From NCBI RefSeq assembly GCF_016031625.1, contig NZ_JACCHP010000009.1, positions 124,001 to 188,000 on the forward strand: DNA of 64,000 bases. Reading direction: 5' to 3'. The stretch comes from Bradyrhizobium agreste. Its GTDB lineage: Bacteria > Pseudomonadota > Alphaproteobacteria > Rhizobiales > Xanthobacteraceae. The notes below the pieces were generated by a model. That model searched no databases and was not told the origin of the DNA. It worked only from the letters and a program-made list of their open reading frames with translations. Of the stretch, positions 20,202 through 28,782 are shown piece after piece. The position numbers and the translations under genes are program-made. Each line of letters opens with the position of its first letter. Within the stretch, counting starts at the first letter, position 1.

Positions 20202-20789
20202 ATGGCACTCGGCGACGCAATCCTCGCATGTCTGACGGAACGCCCGATGACGGGCTACGAGCTCGCCAAGACGTTCGATTCCTCGATCGGCTTCTTCTGG
20301 AAGGCCGATCATCAGCAGATCTACCGCGAGCTCTCCAAGCTGCGCGACCGCGGCTACATCCAGGGCCGCGAGGTCGTGCAAACAGGCAAGCCCAATAAAC
20401 TGATCTATACGCTGACTCCCGAGGGCCGAACAGCACTGCGGCACTGGGCCGCGCGGCCCAGCACGCCGCCCTCGATCAAGGACGACCTCCTGGTGCGGCT
20501 GCACGCGCTCGACAGCATCGACATCGAGCCCATGCGCACCGACCTGATGGCGCGCCTCGAGCACCACCGCGACCGCCACGCCAATTACGAGCGCATCCTG
20601 AAGAAGCGCTTTCCCGACGGCACGGCGGAAGGCCGGCTCGACCTCGGTAATTTGCTGCTGCTCCAGCTCGGCGCCCGCCACGAGCAGATGGTGGCCGACT
20701 TCTGCGAAGAGGCGCTGGAAGCGCTCTCGGCGATGAGCGGCAAGGCCGCCGTGGTGCCGCTGGAGGATGGCAAGCGGGAGAAGGGCTGA
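20202..20789 (+). CDS. PadR family transcriptional regulator
   Basis: A 195-residue regulator with an N-terminal winged helix (about residues 5-85): M-T-G-Y-E-L-A-K-T-F, F-F-W-K-A-D-H-Q-Q-I-Y-R-E-L-S-K-L as recognition helix and a Y-T-L-T-P-E-G wing end, followed by a C-terminal helical effector/dimer domain of the Vir_act_alpha_C kind. The aromatic F-F-W and W-A-A-R positions are typical for ligand-responsive PadR proteins. It is divergent from the acyl-CoA dehydrogenase operon across 198 bases that hold palindromic operators, so it is probably a repressor of that operon and of itself. Confidence 0.92.
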   Translation: MALGDAILACLTERPMTGYELAKTFDSSIGFFWKADHQQIYRELSKLRDRGYIQGREVVQTGKPNKLIYTLTPEGRTALRHWAARPSTPPSIKDDLLVRLHALDSIDIEPMRTDLMARLEHHRDRHANYERILKKRFPDGTAEGRLDLGNLLLLQLGARHEQMVADFCEEALEALSAMSGKAAVVPLEDGKREKG

Positions 20790-20805
20790 GGGAAAGCGAC
20801 GGTCC

Positions 20806-20889
20806 GTAGCCCCGGATGGAGCGCAGCGAAATCCGGGATTCGTGCAGCCGACGCCGGCCCCGGATTACGCTGCGCTCCATCCGGGCTAC
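20806..20889. repeat. Palindromic intergenic repeat, family B copy 1
   Basis: An 84-base near-palindrome: GTAGCCCCGGATGGAGCGC at one end and GCGCTCCATCCGGGCTAC at the other, with CGAAATCCGGGATT and CCCCGGATTACG inside. It lies between padR and the PodJ-like gene. Other copies are at 26528-26613 and 55160-55280. Confidence 0.8.
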
Positions 20890-21092
20890 GCAGCCTTTGC
20901 AAGAGCCCAAGTTCCCGCCGCCCAACTTTAAGACAGCCGCGCCGCATTCCTTAACTCGTTATTTACCGTAACAGGAAAAAGTCGGTTTTCGAGGCAGACG
21001 ACCCGCGCCAAATTCGATTGTCTTTACAACCGGCACGCGTGGGGAAGCTGGAGGCGCCGGGTGGGGTGCCGAAGTCGGAACCGGACAGAGTC

Positions 21093-24000
21093 ATGAATTC
21101 GCGCGTATCGTGGAGTGTCGACGGCATCGATCCATCCGTCCGGGAGCGGGCCGAGGCTGCTGCGCGGCGCGCCGGCATGTCGCTCAACGACTGGCTGAAC
21201 TCCACGCTCGGCGAAACTGCCCCACCCAATTTCCGCGGACCTTACGATCAGCGTCCGCAGCACATGTCGAGTCAGGAGAGCCGCGAAGTCGCCGACATCC
21301 ACCAGCGGCTCGACGCGATCACCCAGCAGATCGAGCGGATCTCAAAACCGGCGCCGCGCCAAGACTCCTCACGACAAGACTCCTCGAGACCAGACGTCTC
21401 CCGCGAGCAGGGCGTCGCGCGCCAGCTCAACGACGCGATCTCGCGGCTCGACGCGCGGCTGTCGCAGATCTCCCGCCCGCAGCGGCAACCGCAGCAGCCG
21501 CAGGCCCCTCGCCCCACCCTGGCCGAGACGCGCCAGCGCCAGGCCGATGCCGTCGAGCGCGCAGCCGCGCAGGTCTATCGCAGCTCACCACCCCTGAGCC
21601 CGGCCTCGTTCGACGTCGCGGTCGCCGAGATCACTGCGCGCCAGAGCGAGCTCGACGGCTTTACGCCGCGGCAGATGCCGCCGCGTGCTGCGCCGCCGCT
21701 TGCGCCAACGGCTCCCTACGCGCCGCCGATGGCGCCGCCCGCCCCTGCCTATGCGCCGCCGCCACCGCAGCCGGATTTTTCCTCGCTCGAGCGCCATCTG
21801 CTCAAGATCACGAGCCAGATCGAATCGCTGCAGCGGCCCGACAATACCGAGCAGGCGATCGCCGCCTTCCGCAGCGAGCTGGCCGAAATCCGCGCCGCCA
21901 TCACCGAGGCGATGCCGCGGCGCGCGATCGAGTCGATCGAGAACGAGATCCGCTCGCTGCATCGCCGGATCGACGAGACCCGCTCCAACGGCACCGACGG
22001 GCAGGTTCTTGCCGGCATCGAGCGCGCACTGTCCGACATCAAGCAGGTGCTGCGCACGCTGACGCCGGCTGAGCAGCTTACCGGCTACGACGAGGCGATC
22101 CGCAATCTCGGTGCCAAGCTCGACCTGATCCTGCGCGCCAATGACGATCCCTCGACCGTGCAGCAGCTCGAGGGCGCGATCTCCGCGCTGCGCGCCATCG
22201 TCTCCAACGTCGCCTCCAACGAGGCGCTCGCGCGTCTGTCCGAAGACGTGCAGCTGCTGTCGTCCAAGGTCGACCAGATCACACGCGCCGCCGGCCACGG
22301 CGACAGCTTTGCGGTGCTGGAGCAGCGCATTGCGGCGCTCACGGCGGCGCTGGAAACGCGCGAGCGGCCGCAGCCGTCCGAGAGCACCGAGCATCTCGAA
22401 GCTGCGATCCGCGCGCTGTCGGACCGCTTCGACCGCATGCAGGTCGGCAACGATTCCGCATCGACCTTCGCCCATCTCGAGCAGCGGGTCTCGTATCTGC
22501 TGGAGCGGATCGAGGCCGCCGCCGATCCGCGCAACGGCAATTTGAGCCGCGTCGAGGACGGGCTGCACGACATCCTCAGGCACCTCGAACGGCAGCAGGC
22601 GACCTACGCCGCGCTGGCCGAGAGCCGCAACTCCGCGCCGCCGCCGGATTCCGGCATGGTCGACCTCGTCAAGCGCGAGCTCTCCGACATCCGCTTCAGC
22701 CAGGCCGAGACCAACCGGCATACCCAGGACTCGCTCGAGGCCGTCCACAGCGCGCTCGGCCACGTCGTCGATCGCCTCTCGATGATCGAGGGCGATCTGC
22801 GCGCGGTGCGCACCGCGCCGCCGCCTCCCGCCCCGCAGCCGATGCCGATGGCGATGACGGCCCCGATGGAGCCGGCGCCGATGGCGCGCGAGCCGCGGCC
22901 GCAGCCGCAAGCACAGCCGCCGAAACACGATCCGAAGCCCGAGCTGCCCAATCCCGCTGCCGCGCAGGCGGCGCCGGCTGCCTTCGTCGCCGCGCCGCGC
23001 GAATTCCACGCCGCCGCCCCCGCCGCGCCACCTCCCGTGCCGGCGGCACCGCCGGTTCCGCCGCGCGCGATCAGCGAAATCCTGGAGCCGCACACTGCGC
23101 GCGCTGCGCTCGCGCCGGAACTGCCGCCGGATCACCCACTCGAGCCGGGCACACGGCCGGGCGGACGCCTCGCCACGCCTTCGGAGCGCATCGCCGCCTC
23201 CGAGAGCGCGATCAGCGGAATTGCCGCCGCACCGAAGGAGCCGGTGTCGTCGTCGAGCTTCATCGCCGCCGCGCGCCGCGCCGCGCAGGCCGCCGCCGCG
23301 CAGCCGCCCGAGAAGCCGGCCCGTGGCGCCAAGGCCGCGATCGCCCGCGCCAAGGAGAAGGGCCAGGAAGGTGGCTCGACCATCACCTCAAAAATCCGCT
23401 CGCTGCTGGTTGGCGCGAGCGTGGTCGTGATCGTGCTCGGCACCTTCAAGATGGCGATGAACCTGCTCGACGGCGGCAGCCCGTCACCGACGCCGCAGGC
23501 CATGCAAAACATCCCGAGCGAGCCGGCACCGCAGCCCGCGCCGCCGCCGGTCGAGACCAAGCCGGCCGCGCCCGAGCAGATCACCCCGTCGATGACGTCG
23601 CCGACGCCGATCGGACGGCAGTCGCAGAACAATGCCGCGCCGGCGCCCCTTCCCAATTCCGGCAGCTCGGCCTCGGTTGAAATCCCGCAAGCGCCTGCCG
23701 CGGCGGTGCCGGCGCCGGCCTCCAGCGACGTCACCGGCGCGCTGTCGGGCACGAGCCGCGCCAGGCTTGGCCTCGTGCAGGTGCCGCCGAGCGAGAAGCT
23801 GCCTGACGGCATCGGCGGCCCGGCCTTGCGCAGCGCCGCGATGAAGGGCGATGCGACCGCGGCCTACGAGATCGGCGTGCGCTTTGCCGAAGGCAAGGGC
23901 GTCGCCACGAACTACGACGAAGCGGCGAAGTGGTACGACCGCGCGGCGCAGGCCGGGGTCGTCCCCGCAACCTTCCGCCTCGGCACGCTCTACGAAAAGG

Positions 24001-24506
24001 GCTTGGGGGTGAAGAAGGACGCCGACATCGCGCGCCGCTACTACACCCAGGCCGCCGAGCGCGGCAACGCCAAAGCGATGCACAATCTCGCTGTGCTCGA
24101 TGCCGATGGCGGCGGTCGCGGCGCCAATTACAAGAGCGCGGCGCAGTGGTTCCGGAAAGCGGCCGATCGCGGCGTGGCCGACAGCCAGTTCAACCTCGGC
24201 ATCCTCTATGCCCGCGGCATCGGCGTCGAGCAGAACCTCGCCGAATCCTACAAATGGTTCAGCCTAGCTGCCGCCCAGGGCGATGCGGATGCCGCCGGCA
24301 AGCGCGACGACGTCGCCAAGCGCCTCGACCCGCAATCGCTCGCCGCCGCCAAGCTTGCGATCCAGACGTTCAGTGCCGAGCCGCAGCCCGACGATGCCGT
24401 CAACGTTGCGGCCCCGAACGGCGGCTGGGACATCGCACCGCAGGCCAGCGCCAAGCCGGCCGCAAAGCCAGTCGCGACCAAACGCTCGGCGTCAGCGGCG
24501 CATTGA
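21093..24506 (+). CDS. PodJ-like polar scaffold with coiled coils and Sel1 repeats
   Basis: A 1137-residue protein with a mosaic layout. The N-terminal 40 residues (S-W-S-V-D-G-I-D-P, R-R-A-G-M-S-L-N-D-W-L-N) resemble the start of Caulobacter PodJ. Then comes a long charged region rich in E-R/S-E-I heptads (about 70-560) predicted as coiled coil, interrupted and followed by Pro/Ala-rich linkers. A single membrane segment lies near residues 768-790, then a Pro-rich periplasmic stretch and about four Sel1/TPR-like repeats at roughly 905-1085 (A-A-Y-E-I-G-V-R-F-A-E-G-K-G-V pattern). PodJ-type proteins mark the cell pole and organise division and polarity factors. ATG 21093 is chosen over a TTG 25 codons upstream because homology begins there. 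Confidence 0.85.
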   Translation: MNSRVSWSVDGIDPSVRERAEAAARRAGMSLNDWLNSTLGETAPPNFRGPYDQRPQHMSSQESREVADIHQRLDAITQQIERISKPAPRQDSSRQDSSRPDVSREQGVARQLNDAISRLDARLSQISRPQRQPQQPQAPRPTLAETRQRQADAVERAAAQVYRSSPPLSPASFDVAVAEITARQSELDGFTPRQMPPRAAPPLAPTAPYAPPMAPPAPAYAPPPPQPDFSSLERHLLKITSQIESLQRPDNTEQAIAAFRSELAEIRAAITEAMPRRAIESIENEIRSLHRRIDETRSNGTDGQVLAGIERALSDIKQVLRTLTPAEQLTGYDEAIRNLGAKLDLILRANDDPSTVQQLEGAISALRAIVSNVASNEALARLSEDVQLLSSKVDQITRAAGHGDSFAVLEQRIAALTAALETRERPQPSESTEHLEAAIRALSDRFDRMQVGNDSASTFAHLEQRVSYLLERIEAAADPRNGNLSRVEDGLHDILRHLERQQATYAALAESRNSAPPPDSGMVDLVKRELSDIRFSQAETNRHTQDSLEAVHSALGHVVDRLSMIEGDLRAVRTAPPPPAPQPMPMAMTAPMEPAPMAREPRPQPQAQPPKHDPKPELPNPAAAQAAPAAFVAAPREFHAAAPAAPPPVPAAPPVPPRAISEILEPHTARAALAPELPPDHPLEPGTRPGGRLATPSERIAASESAISGIAAAPKEPVSSSSFIAAARRAAQAAAAQPPEKPARGAKAAIARAKEKGQEGGSTITSKIRSLLVGASVVVIVLGTFKMAMNLLDGGSPSPTPQAMQNIPSEPAPQPAPPPVETKPAAPEQITPSMTSPTPIGRQSQNNAAPAPLPNSGSSASVEIPQAPAAAVPAPASSDVTGALSGTSRARLGLVQVPPSEKLPDGIGGPALRSAAMKGDATAAYEIGVRFAEGKGVATNYDEAAKWYDRAAQAGVVPATFRLGTLYEKGLGVKKDADIARRYYTQAAERGNAKAMHNLAVLDADGGGRGANYKSAAQWFRKAADRGVADSQFNLGILYARGIGVEQNLAESYKWFSLAAAQGDADAAGKRDDVAKRLDPQSLAAAKLAIQTFSAEPQPDDAVNVAAPNGGWDIAPQASAKPAAKPVATKRSASAAH

Positions 24507-24873
24507 GCCGCATCGCATTCGATTGAGCCTGCGGGCCGCGGACTCCGTACACCTCTCCGCCTGAAGGGCCATCCCATTTAAACCTTCACTGGAGGTCGTC
24601 ATGCCCGGGCTTGTCCCGGGCATCCACGTTCTTTGTACTGCGTCGCAAGGCGTGGATGGCCGGGACAAGCCCGGCCATGACGGTGTTGCGACTAGTGTGC
24701 CCAAAAGTGTGCAGCTCATATGCGATGGCCCTGCCGCGCGCGGGGGGCTTCTCCTCTGGACTGGCCCGATGGAGCCTTTCCCGTAAGCACCAGGAGAAAT
24801 GCCCTAGGGCGCAGCCCTCAACTTTTGCATTCTGCGGGGAAATCGCTATTTTCCGCGGCCCGGAGGCCCCTTG
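24507..24873. other. Gap between the PodJ-like gene and lysS
   Basis: A 367-base gap that holds a family C repeat (24597-24682) and, after it, about 190 bases without a recognisable gene. I see no clear promoter; the ribosome site CGGAGG at 24861-24866 belongs to lysS. Several short frames are open here but have no ribosome sites or resemblance to known proteins. Confidence 0.5.
24597..24682. repeat. Palindromic intergenic repeat, family C copy 1
   Basis: An 86-base element made of two hairpins: CGTCATGCCCGGGCTTGTCC with CCGGGCAT, and CGTGGATGGCCGGGACAAGC with GGCCATGACG, so that the whole also folds on itself. Copy 2 at 37859-37944 is nearly identical in reverse orientation; a diverged relative is at 35442-35565. 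Confidence 0.8.
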
Positions 24874-26517
24874 ATGTCCGTTATCGATCCCAGCATGAGC
24901 CCGAGCGATCTTCGCGCGCTCGCCGAACAATCCAACGCCTGGCCGTTCGAGCAGGCGAAGGCCATTGTCGCGCGGCTGAAGAAAAGCCCCAAGGACGAGG
25001 TGCTGTTCGAGACCGGCTACGGCCCGTCCGGACTGCCGCATATCGGCACGTTCGGCGAGGTGGCGCGCACCTCGATGGTGCGCCATGCCTTCCGCGTGCT
25101 CACCGAGGACAAGATCAAGACGCGCCTCTTGGCGTTCTCCGACGACATGGACGGCTTCCGCAAGGTGCCCGACAACGTCCCGAACAAGGAGATGCTGGCG
25201 GAGCATCTCGGCAAGCCGCTGACGCGGGTGCCGGATCCGTTCTCCAACGAGTACCCGTCGTTCGGCCACCACAACAATGCGCGGCTGCGCGCCTTCCTCG
25301 ATCATTTCGGCTTCGACTACGAGTTCGCGAGCTCGACCGACTATTACACCTCCGGCCGCTTCGACGCGACGCTGCTGAAGATGCTCGCCGCCTACGACAA
25401 GATCATGGCGATCATCCTGCCGACGCTGGGACCGGATCGCCGCGCCACCTATTCGCCGTTCCTGCCGATCAGCAAGACCACGGGCGTCGTGCTGCAGGTG
25501 CCGATGATCCGCCGCGACGTTGCGGCCGGCACGGTGACCTATGTCGATCCCGATACCAACCGGGAAGTTGAGACGCCCGTCACCGGCGGCAACGTCAAGT
25601 GTCAGTGGAAGGCCGACTGGGCGATGCGCTGGGTCGCGCTCGGCGTCGACTACGAGATGGCCGGCAAGGACCTGATCGATTCCGTGAAGCTGTCCGGCGC
25701 GATCGCGAAGGCACTCGGCAGCACGCCGCCCGAAGGTTTCAATTACGAGCTCTTCCTCGACGAGAAGGGCCAGAAGATCTCGAAGTCGAAGGGCAACGGC
25801 CTCACCATCGACGAATGGCTGCGCTACGCCTCGCCGGAATCGCTGTCGCTGTTCATGTATCGCGAGCCGAAGGCGGCCAAGCGGCTTTATTTCGACGTCA
25901 TCCCGCGCAACGTCGACGATTACCAGCAATTCCTCGACGGCTTTCCGAAGCAGGACGGCAAGCAGCAGCTCGGCAATCCGGTCTGGCACATCCATAACGG
26001 CAAGCCGCCGCAGGGCGACATGCCCGTTACCTTCCAGCTGCTCCTGACGCTGGTGTCGTCGTCGAACGCGGAGAACGCCGAGACGCTGTGGGGCTTCATC
26101 GGCCGCTACCGGCCCGGCGTGAGTCCGCAGACGCATCCGAAGCTGGATGCGATGGTCGGCTATGCCATCAACTATTATCGCGACTTCGTCGCGCCGACGA
26201 AGCAATTCCGCGTACCGACGGACAGCGAGCGCGCCGCGCTGCAGGATCTGCGCGATGCGCTGTCACAGCTGCCGCAGGACGCCTCGGCCGAGGACATCCA
26301 GAACGTCGTCTACGAGATCGGCCGCCGCGAGCCGTTCCTCGACCAGGTCAAGAAGGGCAAGGACGGCCGTCCCGGCGTAACGCTGGACTGGTTCAACATG
26401 CTCTACCAGGTGCTGCTCGGCCAGGAGAAGGGCCCGCGCTTCGGCTCCTTCGTCGCGGTCTACGGCGTGCAGAACGCGGTCAACATGATCGACGGCGCGC
26501 TGGCAAGGAGCGCGTGA
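24874..26517 (+). CDS. lysS: Lysyl-tRNA synthetase, class I
   Basis: A 547-residue class I LysRS (LysK type), structurally unrelated to the usual bacterial class II enzyme but normal in many alphaproteobacteria. It charges tRNA-Lys. The class I signatures are present: [10 protein letters not shown] near residue 50 (HIGH box) and K-I-S-K-S-K-G-N near 305 (KMSKS box), followed by the alpha-helical anticodon cage domain. ATG 24874 has CGGAGG seven bases upstream; the TTG one codon earlier is less likely. Single gene, followed by a family B repeat. Confidence 0.96.
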   Translation: MSVIDPSMSPSDLRALAEQSNAWPFEQAKAIVARLKKSPKDEVLFETGYGPSGLPHIGTFGEVARTSMVRHAFRVLTEDKIKTRLLAFSDDMDGFRKVPDNVPNKEMLAEHLGKPLTRVPDPFSNEYPSFGHHNNARLRAFLDHFGFDYEFASSTDYYTSGRFDATLLKMLAAYDKIMAIILPTLGPDRRATYSPFLPISKTTGVVLQVPMIRRDVAAGTVTYVDPDTNREVETPVTGGNVKCQWKADWAMRWVALGVDYEMAGKDLIDSVKLSGAIAKALGSTPPEGFNYELFLDEKGQKISKSKGNGLTIDEWLRYASPESLSLFMYREPKAAKRLYFDVIPRNVDDYQQFLDGFPKQDGKQQLGNPVWHIHNGKPPQGDMPVTFQLLLTLVSSSNAENAETLWGFIGRYRPGVSPQTHPKLDAMVGYAINYYRDFVAPTKQFRVPTDSERAALQDLRDALSQLPQDASAEDIQNVVYEIGRREPFLDQVKKGKDGRPGVTLDWFNMLYQVLLGQEKGPRFGSFVAVYGVQNAVNMIDGALARSA

Positions 26518-26527
26518 GCGAAGATCT

Positions 26528-26613
26528 GTAGCCCGGATGGAGCAAAGCGTAATCCGGGGTCTTCACGAGCGGCATCAGCAGTCCCGGATTGCGCTTCGCT
26601 CCATCCGGGCTAC
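26528..26613. repeat. Palindromic intergenic repeat, family B copy 2
   Basis: An 86-base near-palindrome with ends GTAGCCCGGATGGAGC and GCTCCATCCGGGCTAC. It fills the convergent gap between lysS (ends 26517) and the carbonic anhydrase gene (ends 26623), where it can act as terminator for both. Confidence 0.82.
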
Positions 26614-26622
26614 GGGATCAAC

Positions 26623-27375
26623 TCAAATCGACCGCAGCACGTAGCGGCGGTTATCCTTCTGCACCGGGCGCGCATTCATCGGGTACAGCTTTGCGAACGC
26701 GGCGACGTCGCTTGCCGCCACCTGGATCGGGGTGGTCAGCAGCAGCCATTCGACCACTTCCGAGCAGGGCGGCGTCGTCAGCGAGCCGGGATAGCGGTAA
26801 TAGCTGAGCTTCGGTGGCAGCATGGCGAGCGGATCGATGCTCGCATCCGCCTTCACCGCGGGCCCTTCCGCCGCCGGCATGGTCTTGACGATCTTGGCGA
26901 AGGCCGCATTCGGCCTGCCCTCGGTCATGAGCACGCCGACCACGGCGAGCCCGCCGGCGTCGTTGCGATGGACGAAATGCGCCTCCATCGGAAAATTCTT
27001 GCCGCCGATCATGTGCTCGCTGGGCCGGTGGAAGTGCACCTGGAGCAGCTTGTACTTGACGTCGCCGAGCATCAACGTGCTGCCTTCGGCGAAGTTGAGC
27101 TGGATAGTGTGCCCGTTGTTGACGATGGTGTCGGCGCTCCTGCCCCAGCTCAGCTTCAGAGCCGGCAATTGCGACTTGATCGTCGCCTCGATGTCGATCG
27201 GCGATTGCTGCAGGCCGACGGCGCAGGCCTTGTTGGCGGCGTCGAGATCGCCCCATTTGGCCGGGCCGCCGGCGCCCTCATAGCTCCAATGCACGCCTTC
27301 GGCGGCGAAGCCCGGCTTGCACAACGGACAAAGTGCGAGACCCGCCAAGGCCTTCAATGCGTGACGGCGATTCAT
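26623..27375 (-). CDS. Periplasmic alpha-carbonic anhydrase
   Basis: A 250-residue alpha-class carbonic anhydrase that interconverts CO2 and bicarbonate. Zinc ligands are visible in H-F-H-R-P-S-E-H (two histidines, and the Glu that positions them) near residues 114-121 and in E-A-H-F-V-H near 130, and the substrate pocket in S-L-T-T-P-P-C-S-E near residue 200. Export signal: N-R-R-H-A-L-K-A-L-A-G-L-A-L-C resembles a Tat motif, with cleavage after G-F-A-A around residue 25. ATG 27375 follows GAGGGGGAA; the extended start at 27408 is rejected. Single gene. Confidence 0.94.
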   Translation of the reverse strand: MNRRHALKALAGLALCPLCKPGFAAEGVHWSYEGAGGPAKWGDLDAANKACAVGLQQSPIDIEATIKSQLPALKLSWGRSADTIVNNGHTIQLNFAEGSTLMLGDVKYKLLQVHFHRPSEHMIGGKNFPMEAHFVHRNDAGGLAVVGVLMTEGRPNAAFAKIVKTMPAAEGPAVKADASIDPLAMLPPKLSYYRYPGSLTTPPCSEVVEWLLLTTPIQVAASDVAAFAKLYPMNARPVQKDNRRYVLRSI

Positions 27376-27489
27376 CGTATTCCCCCTCAAGATGAACTTG
27401 GTCGGCAACTGGTGCGCAACCTATGCGAGAGGCGCGGTGAGTCGCAATGGCGATCGCAACGCGAACGGTGTCGTGGTCCCCTCGCGCGA

Positions 27490-28119
27490 TCATTGGCTCG
27501 CCCACACGATCCGCATGATCCAGCCGACGTCACCAATCGCCATCGTCCGCTCGGCGAGCGACGCATCGAGCGGCTGCAATTCGAGCGTCTTGGCCGTGCG
27601 GCGCTTCAGCATCGCGACCGTCATCTCGCCCGCCTTGCTCCGCACCACCACGCGATCGCCTTTACGGACCGGCGCGCCGGGGGAGACCAGGACGATGTCG
27701 CCATCGCGATAGACGGGCGCGAGCGCATCGCCTGAAATCTCCAGCGCGAAGGCGTGGCTGTCCTCGGTGGCGGGCAGCGCGATTTCGCCCCAGCCCTTGC
27801 CGGATGGAAGGCCGGCCTCGTCGAAAGCGCCGCTCGTCCCGGCCTGTGCGAAACCGAGCAGCGGCACCGAGCGGCCGGCGCCCGCGCGGTCGTCGTCGAT
27901 CAATTTGGCAAAGCTGTCGATCGAGGCATCGGCCGCGGCCAGCGCCTTTGCGATCGATTCGGTCGAGGGCCAGCGCTCGCGGCCGTCGGCGGTGACGCGC
28001 TTGGACCTGTTGAAGGTGGTGGGGTCGAGCCCGGCACGCTTGGCAAGCCCGGACGGCGACAGCCCGGCGCGCGCCGCCAGCCGGTCCAGCGCGGCCCAGA
28101 TCTGGTCGTGAGTCAGCAT
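27490..28119 (-). CDS. HTH / S24-like repressor lacking the usual catalytic residues
   Basis: A 209-residue protein with an N-terminal helix-turn-helix (L-S-P-S-G-L-A-K-R-A-G-L-D-P-T-T-F-N-R-S at about 22-41) and a C-terminal LexA/CI-type (S24) domain. The catalytic-serine motif, usually G-D-S-M-x-P, reads G-D-A-L-A-P (about residues 122-127) and the lysine region reads E-M-T-V-A-M-L-K, so Ser and probably Lys are replaced. It therefore should bind DNA but not self-cleave. ATG 28119 is chosen; ATG 28146 is an alternative. Not near phage genes, so a chromosomal regulator. The target is unknown. Confidence 0.85.
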   Translation of the reverse strand: MLTHDQIWAALDRLAARAGLSPSGLAKRAGLDPTTFNRSKRVTADGRERWPSTESIAKALAAADASIDSFAKLIDDDRAGAGRSVPLLGFAQAGTSGAFDEAGLPSGKGWGEIALPATEDSHAFALEISGDALAPVYRDGDIVLVSPGAPVRKGDRVVVRSKAGEMTVAMLKRRTAKTLELQPLDASLAERTMAIGDVGWIMRIVWASQ

Positions 28120-28232
28120 CCTCTGCGCTTTGGCCTGTCTGACCATGGAAGGTCCAGCCCGTCGCAACTCAGGAAACTGTCCTCAAATCAACCGGTTTTC
28201 CGTTTTTCGCGCAAGAGGCGGCGGAGGACGGT

Positions 28233-28330
28233 GCTTTCAAACGAAGCGGGCGCCCACCGGCGTCAAGAAAACGCGCCAAAACAGCAATCTGGAGCGCGTG
28301 CCGATTTCATCGGTGCGGAAAAGGCTCTAA
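28233..28330. repeat. Intergenic repeat element, family H copy 2 (diverged)
   Basis: Roughly 98 bases matching the element at 1591-1696 in opposite orientation: GAAGCGGGCGCCCACCGG, then GCGTCAAGAAAACGCGCC, AAAACAGCAATCTGGAGC, and a GATTTCATCGG hairpin remnant ending in GGCTCT. Lies in the divergent gap between the S24-like gene and the DUF952 gene. That 318-base gap shows nothing else I can name. Confidence 0.65.
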
Positions 28331-28437
28331 GTCTTGAGTTCGGAAGGGGCGGCCTTTACGGTCGCGCCGGGTTTCGAGGACCCGCGAAAGACGAAAAAAC
28401 CCAAAAGACTCAAAGAACAAACAAGGCTGCGGTAGCG

Positions 28438-28782
28438 GTGGTCAAGATCTACAAAATCTGTCCGGCCTCGGCCTGGCGCGAGGCGGAACGGCAGGGTGTC
28501 TACCGGGGCAGCGCAGACGACGCGCGCGACGGATTCATCCATTTCTCGACCGCGGCCCAGGTTCCCGAGACCCTGCGCAAGCACTATTTCGGGCAGCGCG
28601 CGCTGTTCCTGGTCGAGGTCGACGGCGATGCGCTCGGGAGCGAATTGCGCTGGGAACGCTCGCGCAATGACGAGCTCTTTCCCCATCTCTATGGCGAGCT
28701 CGATTTGGGCGCGGTGATCGCGGTGATGAACCTCAACACGCGCTCCGATGGCGGTCACGATGTTCCGGAGCTGTTGCCGTGA
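28438..28782 (+). CDS. DUF952 family protein
   Basis: A 114-residue protein of the DUF952 family, recognised by K-I-C-P-x-x-x-W near the N-terminus, D-G-F-I-H-F-S-T-A-A-Q near residue 30 and F-P-H-L-Y-G-E-L near 90. It has a fold related to ADP-ribosyltransferases, and its function is unknown. The start is set at GTG 28438, since no ATG lies between the last stop and the conserved region. Its stop overlaps the pyrD start (GTGA), so both are translated together; this pairing with pyrD recurs in related genomes as I recall it. Confidence 0.85.
   Translation: MVKIYKICPASAWREAERQGVYRGSADDARDGFIHFSTAAQVPETLRKHYFGQRALFLVEVDGDALGSELRWERSRNDELFPHLYGELDLGAVIAVMNLNTRSDGGHDVPELLP

Noticed and set aside
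23820..24340. A tandem DNA repeat in the PodJ-like gene
   Set aside because: The periodicity is at protein level (Sel1 repeats); the DNA units have diverged too far to be called a DNA repeat.
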